DNA of 64,000 nt from JAJECS01 sp965262745 (GTDB lineage: Bacteria; Chloroflexota; UBA11872): positions 744,001-808,000 of the forward strand of contig OZ253558.1 of NCBI GenBank assembly GCA_965262745.1, in the 5' to 3' direction. A program made the translations under genes and the position numbers. The notes under the pieces were generated by a model. The model was not told where the DNA came from, did not search any database, and worked only from the letters and a program-made list of their open reading frames with translations. Below, piece after piece: positions 51,667 to 61,506 of this stretch (positions are counted from its first letter, which is position 1; each line of letters begins with the position of its first letter).

Positions 51667-53292
51667 ATGAGCCAGCTCGACGCCGTTCAACTCGTCATCG
51701 GCGACACGCCGCAGTACTTCTTCGACGACGGTCTGATCGAAGAGGTGCAGCACGTCACGCGCCGGATGCATCGACCCGTCAGCGTCGAAGGCAGCCCGTT
51801 CATTCAGCGCGACCGTCCCTGGGAGCACGTGCCGTATTTCTCAAGTGTGGATTGGAGCATCTGGCGGGATCGGGAGACCGGTCGCTTCCACTGCACCTAT
51901 ACCGATCTCAACGTCGACCGCGAGCGTCTGGCCCGCGAGGGTGGCGCGTTCATCGACTGGGCCAACGGTCGCCTGCGCGTTTGCTACGCCTATTCGGACG
52001 ACGGCTTTGAGTGGGTCAAGCCTCCGCTCGGCATGGTCAACGAACACGGTCACGACACCAACATCGTCCTGGGCAGCGAGACCTATGGAAGTGCGTGGGG
52101 CCTATCGGTCTTCAAGGACCCGTTGGAGCACGATCCCAACCGGCGCTACAAGGGGTTTCATGTCATGGTGCCGCCCGGATATGCCGTGGCCAGCGACGAG
52201 CCCGGCGCGCACGTCCGCGTGGGCTATTCGCCCGACGGCATTCACTGGACCGTGACCGACGAGCGCCCCACCGTTGGCCGGAGCGGCACCCGCATTGGGG
52301 ACTCCGCCCAGCCGGCGTTCGACCCCGGGACCGAAACCTATTTGCTGTTTACGCGGCATCCGTGGATGAGCCTGGCGCCACGGTCACGTCCGCTTCACGC
52401 CACCGAGTTGGGCGGCCACCCAACCTGGGACGCCGCGGCCGGCGCGCCCAACCGCCGCGGGCGGCGCCGCATCTATCTCTCGGAGAGCCGCGACTACCTG
52501 CACTGGAGCGAACCGCGGTTGATCCTGGCGCCGGACTCGCTGCTCGACAACATCGACGATTCGTTCTACAGCATGAGCGCCATGTGGCTCGGCGGGCAGT
52601 GGATCGGATTCATACAGGTGTTCCACATGGTGGAGAACACGCTCGACGTGCAGCTGGTGCACAGCCGCGACGGGCGGATCTGGCACCGGCTGTTTCCCGG
52701 CCAGGCCTGGCTGCCGCTGGGTCCGGCGGGCTCATGGAACCAGTGCTACACCAGCCTGCCGCGCTTCCCCGACGTCGACGGGAAGGAGTGGCTGGTGTTC
52801 CATGGCGGCTCCAGAGCCCACCACGACTGGTGGATCCATGGCCGGGAAGAGGGCTTGGACGCCCCGGAAGTGTGGGATTTGAACCGGGTGGCCTTCGGCT
52901 TGGGCATGACAAAGCTGCGGAAATACGGGTTCGTATCGCTCGACGCCGACCGGATGCGGGAGGGCATGATCCTCACACAGCCGTGGGTCGCGCCAGGTAA
53001 TCGGCTGGTCATCAACGCCGCCTGTGGCCCGGAGGGCTACGTGAAGGTTGAGGCGCTGGACATACACGACCGAGTGCTCCCGGGATGCAGCCGCGACGAT
53101 TGCGATGTCTTCACCGGCGACGCCATCGAGCACACCATGACGTGGCTGGGCGACTCCCACCTCCCGATCGACGTTCCCTCATTGGGCGGTGAGGTGTATA
53201 CCCACCGTCTGCCGCACCGGCGGCTGCGCTTTATCCTGCGCGACGCGCAGCTCTACTCGTTTCGGATTGAGGCGTCCACAGGCACGGCGTAG
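51667..53292 (+). CDS. Glycosidase-like beta-propeller protein of unknown substrate
   Basis: From ATG 51667 the protein has 541 residues beginning MSQLDAVQLVIGDTPQYFFDDG. Repeated propeller signatures are seen: CYAYSDDGFEWVKPPLG, VGYSPDGIHWTV, IYLSESRDYLHWSEPRLIL and LVHSRDGRIWHRLFPG, i.e. W-containing blades as in GH32/43/117-type folds. A C-terminal beta-sandwich is probable. The exact family is not recognised. No signal peptide. It lies in a cluster with sulfatase and other glycan-acting genes. The 263 bases upstream (51403-51666) hold no other gene. Confidence 0.7.
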   Translation: MSQLDAVQLVIGDTPQYFFDDGLIEEVQHVTRRMHRPVSVEGSPFIQRDRPWEHVPYFSSVDWSIWRDRETGRFHCTYTDLNVDRERLAREGGAFIDWANGRLRVCYAYSDDGFEWVKPPLGMVNEHGHDTNIVLGSETYGSAWGLSVFKDPLEHDPNRRYKGFHVMVPPGYAVASDEPGAHVRVGYSPDGIHWTVTDERPTVGRSGTRIGDSAQPAFDPGTETYLLFTRHPWMSLAPRSRPLHATELGGHPTWDAAAGAPNRRGRRRIYLSESRDYLHWSEPRLILAPDSLLDNIDDSFYSMSAMWLGGQWIGFIQVFHMVENTLDVQLVHSRDGRIWHRLFPGQAWLPLGPAGSWNQCYTSLPRFPDVDGKEWLVFHGGSRAHHDWWIHGREEGLDAPEVWDLNRVAFGLGMTKLRKYGFVSLDADRMREGMILTQPWVAPGNRLVINAACGPEGYVKVEALDIHDRVLPGCSRDDCDVFTGDAIEHTMTWLGDSHLPIDVPSLGGEVYTHRLPHRRLRFILRDAQLYSFRIEASTGTA

Positions 53293-53327
53293 CTGAGGGT
53301 CGCCGAGGCTGCTCGGCGACCCTCAGC
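53292..53327. terminator. Strong bidirectional hairpin terminator
   Basis: GCTGAGGGTCGCCGAG (53292-53307), loop GCTG, CTCGGCGACCCTCAGC (53312-53327): a perfect 16-bp stem with a 4-base loop, starting at the stop codon of the propeller gene and lying before the convergent glycine-betaine binding-protein stop (53357). No T-tract on either side. Confidence 0.75.
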
Positions 53328-53356
53328 CCTGCGTCAGTGCGACGCGTGGTTTCGGA

Positions 53357-54385
53357 CTACTCCGTCGGCCAGCCGTCCGGTATTTCGTTGGCCTCGAGGG
53401 CGGCCTCAATCGCGGTAGCAGCGTCCGCGGTCACCCACTGGCCCCAAACGCCGGCGTTGCTCTTGAGCCACCACATCGCGGCATCGTTGGCGCTGGCGTC
53501 GGGATTGTCGATTTGCCACTTGGCAATCGGTTTGTACACGTCGAGGTTGATATCCCAGGCCCGCAGCATTTCAACGACATCCGGTGCGCTCGTGAGAATG
53601 TCGGGATGCACCGCGATCAGGATGGTGGCGTCTTGGAAGCCACATGCCTTGGTGGTTAGCCAACATTCAGCGCTGTATGGAGGTTCCTCAAGGCGAACCA
53701 GATCCAGCACCAGGGCCGCGTCATTGGTGCCCCACTGGTACCCAAGCCAGGGCTCTTGCTTCTCATAAGCGCCGTACAGGTCGGCGTTCAGCGCGGCTCC
53801 GTCGCCGGGGTTGATGACGTCAACGTGCTCGGCAAGTCCATAGGCTTCGATCTGCGCCGTGATGGCCTCTTCGCACGCCCAGCCGATGATGCACGACACC
53901 AAGCGCGCTTTCCCGCCGCTGGCTGCCGTCTGGAAGAGCTGCTTGAACTGCTCGTCCTTGAGGTCTTCGACGTTATCTAGCTCGGGGTATTGCTCTTGCA
54001 GATAGGCCGGGATGACGAACCCGGACTGCCAGTCGCTGCCCAGGCTCTTGCCAACGGAAACCACTTCGCCGTTGGCAATGGCCTCATCCCACGCTTCGCG
54101 CTGGTTCGGCAGCCAGATCTCAAGGGTGATGTGACTGTCGCCGCGCCGAAGGCCTTGAAACAACGGGAGGGTGCCGCCGAAGACAACGTCCGTGGGGTAG
54201 CCGTAGCCCTTATCGACGATGTACTGGGCGATACGGTTTTGTACCTGGGCGCTGGCCCAGTTCAGATCGCTGAATATCAGGGTCGGTGGGGGTTCGGCTT
54301 CCGCCTCTGACTCCCCGCAGGCAGCGACGGCCGTGATGGCAAGCACCACGACTGCGAGCGCGAGCATTCGTCGTACAGCAATCAT
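53357..54385 (-). CDS. opuAC: Glycine betaine/proline ABC transporter, substrate-binding lipoprotein
   Basis: From ATG 54385 342 residues. Signal peptide with lipobox (ITAVAAC). The mature protein belongs to the OpuAC/ProX group: DLNWASAQVQNRIAQYIVDKGYGYPTDVV, FQGLRRGDSHITLEIWLPNQ, then KARLVSCIIGWACEE and WLGYQWGTNDAALVL with several Trp residues of the kind that form the betaine cage. It delivers glycine betaine or related osmolytes to the permease. The gap of 221 bases to the permease gene contains no gene and may carry its own promoter or a leader. Confidence 0.9.
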   Translation of the reverse strand: MIAVRRMLALAVVVLAITAVAACGESEAEAEPPPTLIFSDLNWASAQVQNRIAQYIVDKGYGYPTDVVFGGTLPLFQGLRRGDSHITLEIWLPNQREAWDEAIANGEVVSVGKSLGSDWQSGFVIPAYLQEQYPELDNVEDLKDEQFKQLFQTAASGGKARLVSCIIGWACEEAITAQIEAYGLAEHVDVINPGDGAALNADLYGAYEKQEPWLGYQWGTNDAALVLDLVRLEEPPYSAECWLTTKACGFQDATILIAVHPDILTSAPDVVEMLRAWDINLDVYKPIAKWQIDNPDASANDAAMWWLKSNAGVWGQWVTADAATAIEAALEANEIPDGWPTE

Positions 54386-54606
54386 CAGGCACCGTCCCTT
54401 TAGCGATTCAATGGAATGCAACTATTCCGATTACCGTAGCTCGCGGCCCGACAGCGCACAACTGGCTCCGCCCCGGGGCAAGGCGCGAGTGGGCGGCCGC
54501 AAGCGAGAAGCCGGCGCGCCTGGGCTTGTCGTGCTAGGCGCTGGCTAGTCATTTCGCGCTGCACTCGACGTGCCAGCCGGGCGATGGACGGACGGAATCC
54601 GGAGGG

Positions 54607-55707
54607 CTATCCGGCGCGGCGGGTCTCATGGCGGCCACGGGACACGGCCTGGGTGAAGCGGTCGAAGATGATGGCCAGGAAGACGATGGCGAGCCCGGCG
54701 ATGGCCCCGTTGCCCGGCTGGTTCTTCTGGAGCGCCCGCAGCACGTTGTCGCCCAGGCCGCCGGAGGCCACCATGCTGGCGATCGTCACCATGGCCAGGG
54801 CCATCAGCGTGGTTTGGTTGATACCGGCCATGATGGTGGGCAAGGCCATCGGAACCTGTACTTTCGCAAGGATCTGGAGCGGCGACGCTCCGAAAGACCG
54901 GACGGCTTCGATGGTTTCGGGCGAGACCTGACGGATGCCCAGATTGGTGAGCCTGATTAGTGGCGGCACGGCGTAGATGATGGTGGCGAAGATGCCCGCG
55001 GGTTTCCCCAAGCCAAAGAAGAGAATGCCGGGGAGCAGGTAGACAAAGCTGGGCATGGTTTGCATGCCGTCGAGGATCGGGCGAATCAGGTTGTCGGCGA
55101 TGCGGCTGCGGGATGCCAGCACGCCGAGGGGAAGGCCGATGAGCACAGAGACGGCGACCGCAACGATCATGAGCGCCACCGTGTCGATGGTGTTCCGCCA
55201 CAGGTCCATGAAGCCGATGAAGAGCAGCGCGAGGGAGGTGAAGACGAGGAGACTCCAGCGCCCGATGGCGAAGGACAGCAAGGCAAGACCGACGATGACG
55301 GCGGGCCAGGGCAACCAGCGCATGGCGCTCTCGATGCGCACGAGCACCACATCGATGACGGCACTCAGGCTGTCGAAGAGCCAACTGGCCTCTCTGTTGA
55401 GCCAATCGACGGCGTCGTCGATAGCCCTGCCGGTGACTTGGCGCACGGTGCGATCGAGCGTCGTCACCCCGCCGCCCGAGGTCGCGACATCGGTCTGAGC
55501 CACCGTGGTGGGGAAGCCCATTTCCGCGCCCCAGACGCTCAGGCTGACGAGCAGGACGATGACAACGATGACGAGGCTGGCGAGCCAGCGGTAGTAGCGC
55601 GGCAGCGCCCACAGCCGGTGCGCGATCTGCCTTGGCGTTGCGCCGGAAAGTCCCGGCGGACGGGACCGGCGGTGATTGTCAGCCGGCGCTCTGCTGGCCC
55701 CTGCCAC
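54607..55707 (-). CDS. opuAB: Glycine betaine/proline ABC transporter, permease
   Basis: GTG 55707 directly follows the ATPase stop and stands seven bases after AGGGGG, giving 366 residues. The BPD_transp_1 domain has the EAA-type region EAVRSFGASPLQILAKVQVPMALPTI, and SVLIGLPLGVLASRS and MQTMPSFVYLLPG typical of ProW/OpuAB. About seven membrane segments; a soluble stretch of about 70 residues after the first segment is outside. It forms the transport channel with the ATPase at 55709. Confidence 0.93.
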   Translation of the reverse strand: MAGASRAPADNHRRSRPPGLSGATPRQIAHRLWALPRYYRWLASLVIVVIVLLVSLSVWGAEMGFPTTVAQTDVATSGGGVTTLDRTVRQVTGRAIDDAVDWLNREASWLFDSLSAVIDVVLVRIESAMRWLPWPAVIVGLALLSFAIGRWSLLVFTSLALLFIGFMDLWRNTIDTVALMIVAVAVSVLIGLPLGVLASRSRIADNLIRPILDGMQTMPSFVYLLPGILFFGLGKPAGIFATIIYAVPPLIRLTNLGIRQVSPETIEAVRSFGASPLQILAKVQVPMALPTIMAGINQTTLMALAMVTIASMVASGGLGDNVLRALQKNQPGNGAIAGLAIVFLAIIFDRFTQAVSRGRHETRRAG

Positions 55708-55708
55708 G

Positions 55709-56911
55709 CTAGGCCCCCTGCCCGCTTTCGGCGACGGCCGTGAGCAGGGCGTCCCGGCGAATCTCACCGAGCAGGCTGCCGTCGTCGTTCACGACGGCCA
55801 TGGGGCGCTCGCTCTGGGCCGCGTTGAGGATAACGTCGGCAATGTAAGCCTCGGGCGGCGTGGTTACGGCGGGATCGACCTGCGCCGCCTCGAGAGATGT
55901 GACGCGTTGGGCGGCGAGTTCGGCGGCTTGGTCTCTGGTGAGGACACCTCGCAGCGTGGTGGAGCGGCTGATCAGGAACACCGCGTCGAGCTGGTACCGC
56001 TCCATGGCACGCAAGGCCGCGCGGGGCCCCTGTCGCTCGTAGATGACGACGTCGGGCTCGCACATGATGGCGTTGACCTGAACGACTTTGGCGCGCGAGA
56101 CATCCTGGACGAAGTCGGTGACATAGTCGTCGGAGGGCAGAGTGACGATCTCCTCAGGCGAGCCCTGCTGGATGATCTGACCGTCGCGCATGATGGCGAC
56201 GCGGTCGCCCAGCTTGAGGGCCTCATCGAGGTCGTGGGTGATGAAGACGATGGTCTTTTGCAGCTCTGTTTGCAGTGAGACCAGCTCGTCCTGCATTTCG
56301 CGGCGGATAAGGGGGTCGAGGCCGCTGAACGGCTCGTCCATGAGGAGCACGTCGGGATCGACGGCCAACGCCCTGGCAAGCCCGATCCGCTGCTGCATGC
56401 CGCCGCTCATTTCGTGGGGGCGGTAGTTCTCCCAACCCTTGAGGCCGACGGTTTCGACGGTCTCGGCGGCCATACGGTATCGGGTTGGCTTGTCGACGCC
56501 GCGTATCTCCAGACCAACGACGACGTTATCGATGACGCTGCGGTGCGGCAGAAGTCCGTAGTGTTGAAAGACCATGGCCGTCTTCTGCCGACGAAACTCG
56601 ATGAGCTGCGCTTGCGAGTAGCCGGAAATATCCTCTCCGTCGAAGAATACGTGACCCTGAGTGGCTTCGATAAGCCGAATAAGGCAGCGCACGAGGGTTG
56701 ACTTGCCGCTGCCGGAGAGTCCCATGACCACGAAGACCGTGCCTTTGTCCACGGTGAATGACACGTCGCGCAGCCCGGTTACTACGCCCAGTTCATCCTG
56801 GAGTTCAGATCGAGTCTTGGAGGCATGCTCAGGCAGAAACACTCGCTCGGGCTTGTCGCCAAAGACCTTCCACAAGCCATCGACCACTATCTGCGGATCC
56901 TGCGTCGTCAT
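55709..56911 (-). CDS. opuAA: Glycine betaine/proline ABC transporter, ATPase with CBS domains
   Basis: A 400-residue protein. Walker A GLSGSGKST, signature LSGGMQQRIGLARAL and Walker B LLMDEPFSGLDP are present, followed by two C-terminal CBS-like repeats (AVFLISRSTTLRGVLT; PMAVVNDDGSLLGEI). In OpuA the CBS pair senses ionic strength and gates transport. ATG 56911 is used; a TTG at 56929 is also in frame. First gene of the opuA operon; transcribed away from the sulfatase gene to its right, 134 bases apart on the same strand. Confidence 0.95.
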   Translation of the reverse strand: MTTQDPQIVVDGLWKVFGDKPERVFLPEHASKTRSELQDELGVVTGLRDVSFTVDKGTVFVVMGLSGSGKSTLVRCLIRLIEATQGHVFFDGEDISGYSQAQLIEFRRQKTAMVFQHYGLLPHRSVIDNVVVGLEIRGVDKPTRYRMAAETVETVGLKGWENYRPHEMSGGMQQRIGLARALAVDPDVLLMDEPFSGLDPLIRREMQDELVSLQTELQKTIVFITHDLDEALKLGDRVAIMRDGQIIQQGSPEEIVTLPSDDYVTDFVQDVSRAKVVQVNAIMCEPDVVIYERQGPRAALRAMERYQLDAVFLISRSTTLRGVLTRDQAAELAAQRVTSLEAAQVDPAVTTPPEAYIADVILNAAQSERPMAVVNDDGSLLGEIRRDALLTAVAESGQGA

Positions 56912-57045
56912 CGTGGCGGCTATCTTCAACCTTCAGGGCGTCCGCCTGGAATACCGTAGCTAGTGCCGCGAATTCCAAGGTTGCGGATCACCCCATCTTC
57001 GCATGCCATGGGATTGGCCGTGCGGCGGATCGGGGGCGCCAGCAG

Positions 57046-58449
57046 CTAGACATCGGTCCAGCGGCGGTCCGGTTCCAGGTTCCCGCGCAGCATGATCCGC
57101 CGACGCCGCTGGCTCTCGCGCACGCGGCGGTCGATCTCCGCGGGGTCCCAGTCCCTCAGGACCAGTGCCGTCAGCTCTTCCCTCACCCGGGCATGCGCCG
57201 GGTCCGCCGCGAGGTCGTTGAATTCGCCTGGGTCACGCTCCAGGTCGTACAGCTCCACTGGCTGGTCGAGGTAGTGATTGAGCTTGAACCGCCCGCGGCG
57301 CACCATACGCCCCGGTCGATCGGTGCCGTGGGCGGTGAATTCGGCAATGGCCAGGCCCTCGGATTCCGGCGCCCGGCCTTCAAGCACGTCAAGCAAGCTC
57401 ACGCCGTCCAGGTCGCGGGTGTCGTCGCCGGCCATATCGAGGATCGTGCGCACCAGGTCGATCAACGACGTGACCTGACCGATTCGCCGGCCCGCCGCGA
57501 CATGCCCGGGCCACGCCAACAGCATGGGAACGCGCACCGCCCCCTCGAAGAACGCGTGCTTGCACCACATGCCGTGCTCGCCGGCCATCTCGCCATGGTC
57601 GGATGTGTAGACGACCACCGTGTCGTCCGCCAATCCGTTGGCCTCCAGCGCGCGCAGCACCGTCCCCACACGGTCATCCAGAAAGCTCACCAGCCCGTAG
57701 TAGGCGGCGCGCGCGCGCCGGACCTCTTCGTCGGTGAATCCGTCGAGCAGGCCCATGAACCGCCGCATCCACTGGTTGTGAGGGTGCAGCCGCTCCAGAT
57801 GTCCCGGAGGAATGACCGGCAGGTCCGTGCGATCGGGAAAGTAGCGGTCGAAGTACGGCTGACGCACGATCAGCGGGAAGTGGGGCGTCATGAACCCCAC
57901 GCAGCAGGCCCAAGGCCCTTCATGGCGCTCGGGCTCGGCCAAATACGCGGCGGCCCGCGCCGCGACGCAGTCGTCGTAGACCTGATGATCCGCTTCGCCC
58001 GGCCCGGCCTCGCGGATAAGCTCGGCGCGGCTGGATATCACCTCGTCGGCGTTTCCCCAGGTGAACAACGGGTCACTGCGGCCGATCTCCATTTCGCCGA
58101 CCAAATGCCGCCGGAACCCGTGGCGCATGTCGAGGCCCGCGAAGTGCATGCGGCCGACGAGCGTCGTGTCGTACCCCAGCCCGTTGAGACGGTGCGCCCA
58201 AGTGGGCTCGTCGCTGGACAGCGTCGCCGCGTTGTCCCACACGCCAATCCGGCTGGCATAACGCCCGGTCATAAATGACGAGCGCGACGGCACACAGATT
58301 GGAAAGTTGCAGTAGGCGTTTTCGAGAACCACCCCCCGATCGGCTAGCCGCTGCATGGCGGGGGTCTCAACGAGCGGATGCCCGTAGGGTGAGCTCACGC
58401 GCCCGTCGTGTTCGTCCGACATGATGATCAGGATGTTCGGCTTTGCCAT
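57046..58449 (-). CDS. Sulfatase (type I)
   Basis: A 467-residue protein starting MAKPNILIIMSDEHDGRVSS. The formylglycine motif CVPSRSSFMTG has Cys52; metal ligands are in SDEHD (residues 11-15) and VVYTSDHGEMAGEHGMW, the latter carrying the Asp-His pair and a His typical of choline-sulfatase/polysaccharide-sulfatase-like members. No signal peptide, so it is probably cytoplasmic, acting on imported sulfated compounds. The choline-sulfatase option is notable because a glycine-betaine transporter lies downstream, but sequence alone does not distinguish it. Confidence 0.93.
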   Translation of the reverse strand: MAKPNILIIMSDEHDGRVSSPYGHPLVETPAMQRLADRGVVLENAYCNFPICVPSRSSFMTGRYASRIGVWDNAATLSSDEPTWAHRLNGLGYDTTLVGRMHFAGLDMRHGFRRHLVGEMEIGRSDPLFTWGNADEVISSRAELIREAGPGEADHQVYDDCVAARAAAYLAEPERHEGPWACCVGFMTPHFPLIVRQPYFDRYFPDRTDLPVIPPGHLERLHPHNQWMRRFMGLLDGFTDEEVRRARAAYYGLVSFLDDRVGTVLRALEANGLADDTVVVYTSDHGEMAGEHGMWCKHAFFEGAVRVPMLLAWPGHVAAGRRIGQVTSLIDLVRTILDMAGDDTRDLDGVSLLDVLEGRAPESEGLAIAEFTAHGTDRPGRMVRRGRFKLNHYLDQPVELYDLERDPGEFNDLAADPAHARVREELTALVLRDWDPAEIDRRVRESQRRRRIMLRGNLEPDRRWTDV

Positions 58450-58539
58450 GTGCGCCTCTCTCTCCGGCTGCCGGCGCCATTTCGCGTTGGGAGCGTGGAC
58501 GCGACATATGATCGTCCGCCAAACGCCTTGTGAGGGCCA

Positions 58540-59616
58540 GTGCCGGTGACCGTCGGCGATCCTGACATCCCGACCAACGCACCGATTGGCGTTGAGGACG
58601 TTCGGACGCTGCTACCGAGCGACGACCCGCACCTCCATCACATGGCCAGCCTGTCGCGACTGCCCCGCGGGCGGCTCGTCCTCAGCTTCAGCCGCGTACC
58701 GGGAATACTCCGACGCAACAATGGCGTGCTGATGGTCTCCTGCTCGGATGACGGTGGGGCAACGTGGACTGCGCCCGAGGCGCTCTACGCCCATCCGGGC
58801 TGGGACTGCCTGAACATGGGCGGTCTCATGCCCTTCAGCGACGCGCGGCTGCTGCTGGCCCTGGGCCGGCTCCAGATCGATCCGTCGCTGCCTGGCGACG
58901 AACCCTGCACGGGCTGGCACCTAGCAACGACGACATCGGCCGACGGCGGCGAGACGTGGTCGCCCATTGGTCCCGAGGTCCGCCTCTTCCCAGGCTGGAC
59001 GGAGCTCTACGGCGCCAGCAATCCCCACCTATTGGCCGACGGCAGTCACATGCTCGCGGCGATCGGAACGACCGGGCGCGATGTCGGGTGGCGGGCCGGG
59101 GTGACCTTTACCGCCGACCAGGGCGCCACCTTCTCCCCACCGGTCATCGTCGCCGAGCATCCGACGCTCGGATTCGGCGATATGGACATCGTGCGCTTAG
59201 CGGACGGTCGGTTCCTCGCCGTAGCGCGCGTGTTCGGCGGCCACCTCAGCGTGTTCGCGCACTCGGACGACGACGGCCGCACCTGGACCGATCCGCGTCC
59301 CATCGCATTCGCCGGCGCCAATATCAAGCTGCATCGGCTGCGGTCCGGCGCGGTCCTCTGCGCCTATCGCGATGAGCGCGGCAATCGCTCGGGCGTGGCG
59401 TGCAGCGTCAGCGAGGACGCCGGCGAAACGTGGCGGCGCCTGGGATGGCTGGCCGCCCCAGCTCCTCGCGCACCTTCTCAGGCAGACGCCGTGCGCTGCG
59501 GCTACCCGGACATCGCCGCAATTGACGGCCGGCATCTCGGTTGCGTGCTGCATCCCGCACCTGACGCCTCTGGTTGCGTCGACCTCCGCTGGCTGCGGCT
59601 GGTGGACCGCACCTAA
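58540..59616 (+). CDS. Sialidase-like BNR/Asp-box propeller protein
   Basis: A 358-residue protein from GTG 58540. Asp boxes: SCSDDGGATWTAP, SADGGETWSP, AHSDDDGRTWTDP and SVSEDAGETWRR. It resembles the exo-alpha-sialidase-like (GH33/neuraminidase superfamily) group including the protein at 5206-6306. The substrate is unknown. It is divergent from the sulfatase (58449), the two sharing a 90-base promoter region, and converges with the GHL10-like gene, with only six bases between stops. Confidence 0.83.
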   Translation: MPVTVGDPDIPTNAPIGVEDVRTLLPSDDPHLHHMASLSRLPRGRLVLSFSRVPGILRRNNGVLMVSCSDDGGATWTAPEALYAHPGWDCLNMGGLMPFSDARLLLALGRLQIDPSLPGDEPCTGWHLATTTSADGGETWSPIGPEVRLFPGWTELYGASNPHLLADGSHMLAAIGTTGRDVGWRAGVTFTADQGATFSPPVIVAEHPTLGFGDMDIVRLADGRFLAVARVFGGHLSVFAHSDDDGRTWTDPRPIAFAGANIKLHRLRSGAVLCAYRDERGNRSGVACSVSEDAGETWRRLGWLAAPAPRAPSQADAVRCGYPDIAAIDGRHLGCVLHPAPDASGCVDLRWLRLVDRT

Positions 59617-59622
59617 GGTGGC

Positions 59623-61407
59623 TCAACCGGGCGTCTGGTAGCTCAGATCCCAATCGCCCAAAAGGTGGAGGGCGCGGGTTGGCGCGGCCAGCTCCGCCTC
59701 ACCGGCCGCCTGCCACGCGGCGATTTCCTCGCGATGCCCTAGGCGCCGTATTGCCGACCACATGTCGCGGTAGTTCGCACGGCCTGCCGGTCCGGCGCAA
59801 TCCCAAAAGAATAGGTGGGGCACGCCGACCCGATACAGACCTCCGGCACGGCGCCGAAACTCCTCCGGCGCCAGGTGGCGCGGCATGATGTTCGGCGCAA
59901 CCGCGCATGTTGACCCCTCCGTCAGATCCAACAGCCAGGCGGCGTCGTTAGGGTCGGTCCACGCGTGCGGCGCGCTATCCATGCCCAACTCCGACGAGTA
60001 CGGAATCAGCGTGTCGACCAAGCCCTCGGCAACCCAAGCGCGCAGGTCCATCGCGAGCTGCAAGTTCTCCTGCTCGGTGGCCCCGACGATGGCCGAGACC
60101 TTGATCCGGCTCGACCGGCCCTGTTTCTGCGCCTCATCGTCCATGGCCACCCGAACCTCGCGCATGAACGCCGTCAGCGTCTCCGCGCGGTACCGCAGCC
60201 AGGTTGGGTCGTCCGACGGCAGCTGCCGCGGATCGACCCCGTGCGCCTCTTTGAACCCCTCCACGATGGGGCGCTCATACTCGACCAGCGGTGGCCGCCG
60301 GTTGTACAGCAGGCAAATGCCATCGATCGGGTACTGCGCCACTTCTCGCAGCAGGGCCACGGCGTAGGCGCGAACCTCGGGGTAGCTGTACGCCATGCGC
60401 GGCGTGCGCACCCCGTTTCGGTCCGCACCGCGCCACTCCGGATGCCGCTTGTAAATGCCGTCGCCGTGGTCGAAGTGGTCATGCGGGGGTGGAAAGTGGA
60501 ACCCGGCCACCCGCCAGCTGGCATGAAATTCCATGCCGATCTCATGGCAATAGTCGAGGGCAACCCGAAACGGGTCGACGCCCTGTGCGGCATAGGCGCG
60601 CCAGCTCTCCGCGTGCAGGCGGTCGCCGACGCGGTCAAAGTCGTCCAGCCCATCAAACGTGCACCGGCGCCCGATGTCGGTGAGGTGATACATCAGGTCG
60701 CCTTGGCCGCATTCCCAATACATGCGCGCGAAGTCCGAATTGCGATAGGGCTCCAACTCGCGCCGAACCTCATCCGCCGTCGTCATGCGCCACAGCCAGT
60801 GGGGTCCATGCGCATCCTGATGCGCAAAGAGCGTGCGATGCCGTGGGGCGGCCTGATCGGCGCGCACCGCCTCGACCTCGGCGTCGGTGAGCGGGACGAG
60901 CTTGATATAGGCGATCCGCGCGTGTGTGCAGCGCACCGTGCCGATGCCCTCGCCCGGCGCCTCCTGCCAGCCCACCTGGCCGATGTGGAGGTCCTGGCCC
61001 GAAAGGTCTGCGACCCTCCAAAACATCTCGACAATGGCTTTATCGTGCGCGCCAGCCGATGTCGCGCCCCCGGTATTGAGCATCGTCTCGACCGCGTCAT
61101 CGCTGAGCCGCACGAGCACCCCGTGGCCATCGCTCTCACCGGTCCGGGACGGCATGACGCCGATGGACACCGCGTGCCAGCCTTCCGCGCCGAGCGGATA
61201 GCGCACCGTCGGGGCGACCGTATTTGGCCCAGCCATCAGCATGGTTCCAGCGAGGTCGTCGGTTGCGTAGGGCATCGCTCGCCAGCGGCGATGCTGCGGA
61301 CGCGCTCCTATCGCGTTGCCCGGCTCGCACCGGTCCAAATCGGTGCGGTAGACCGCCTGGCTGGTAAAGCCCCGATCGGCAAAGTAGTCAACGATTGTCT
61401 GCGCCAC
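59623..61407 (-). CDS. GHL10-like (DUF4015-type) putative glycosyl hydrolase
   Basis: GTG 61407 follows GAGGG and gives 594 residues. The N-terminal 200 residues look like a beta-sandwich; the rest has a TIM-barrel pattern found in hypothetical glycosyl hydrolase 10-like proteins: IGMEFHASWRVAGFHFPPPHDHF, PMAYSYPEVRAYAV-like segments with paired Arg/Tyr, YPIDGICLLYNRRPPL and IKVSAIVGATEQEN. The Asp in PIDGICL sits where a barrel catalytic acid is expected. No signal peptide. Its substrate is unknown. An earlier ATG at 61464 is in frame but lacks a ribosome site. Confidence 0.65.
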   Translation of the reverse strand: MAQTIVDYFADRGFTSQAVYRTDLDRCEPGNAIGARPQHRRWRAMPYATDDLAGTMLMAGPNTVAPTVRYPLGAEGWHAVSIGVMPSRTGESDGHGVLVRLSDDAVETMLNTGGATSAGAHDKAIVEMFWRVADLSGQDLHIGQVGWQEAPGEGIGTVRCTHARIAYIKLVPLTDAEVEAVRADQAAPRHRTLFAHQDAHGPHWLWRMTTADEVRRELEPYRNSDFARMYWECGQGDLMYHLTDIGRRCTFDGLDDFDRVGDRLHAESWRAYAAQGVDPFRVALDYCHEIGMEFHASWRVAGFHFPPPHDHFDHGDGIYKRHPEWRGADRNGVRTPRMAYSYPEVRAYAVALLREVAQYPIDGICLLYNRRPPLVEYERPIVEGFKEAHGVDPRQLPSDDPTWLRYRAETLTAFMREVRVAMDDEAQKQGRSSRIKVSAIVGATEQENLQLAMDLRAWVAEGLVDTLIPYSSELGMDSAPHAWTDPNDAAWLLDLTEGSTCAVAPNIMPRHLAPEEFRRRAGGLYRVGVPHLFFWDCAGPAGRANYRDMWSAIRRLGHREEIAAWQAAGEAELAAPTRALHLLGDWDLSYQTPG

Positions 61408-61506
61408 GGTTCCCTCGCCTCTCCCCGCTTTGGTCGTCTTTGGACACGCCACCGCAGCCGGCAATGTACAGAAACACCTGCCAATCTGACATGCGTCGGC
61501 TGCGAG

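Noticed and set aside
56758..58278. 506-codon open frame on the plus strand
   Set aside because: Antisense to the OpuAA ATPase start and the sulfatase; those genes have full motif sets.
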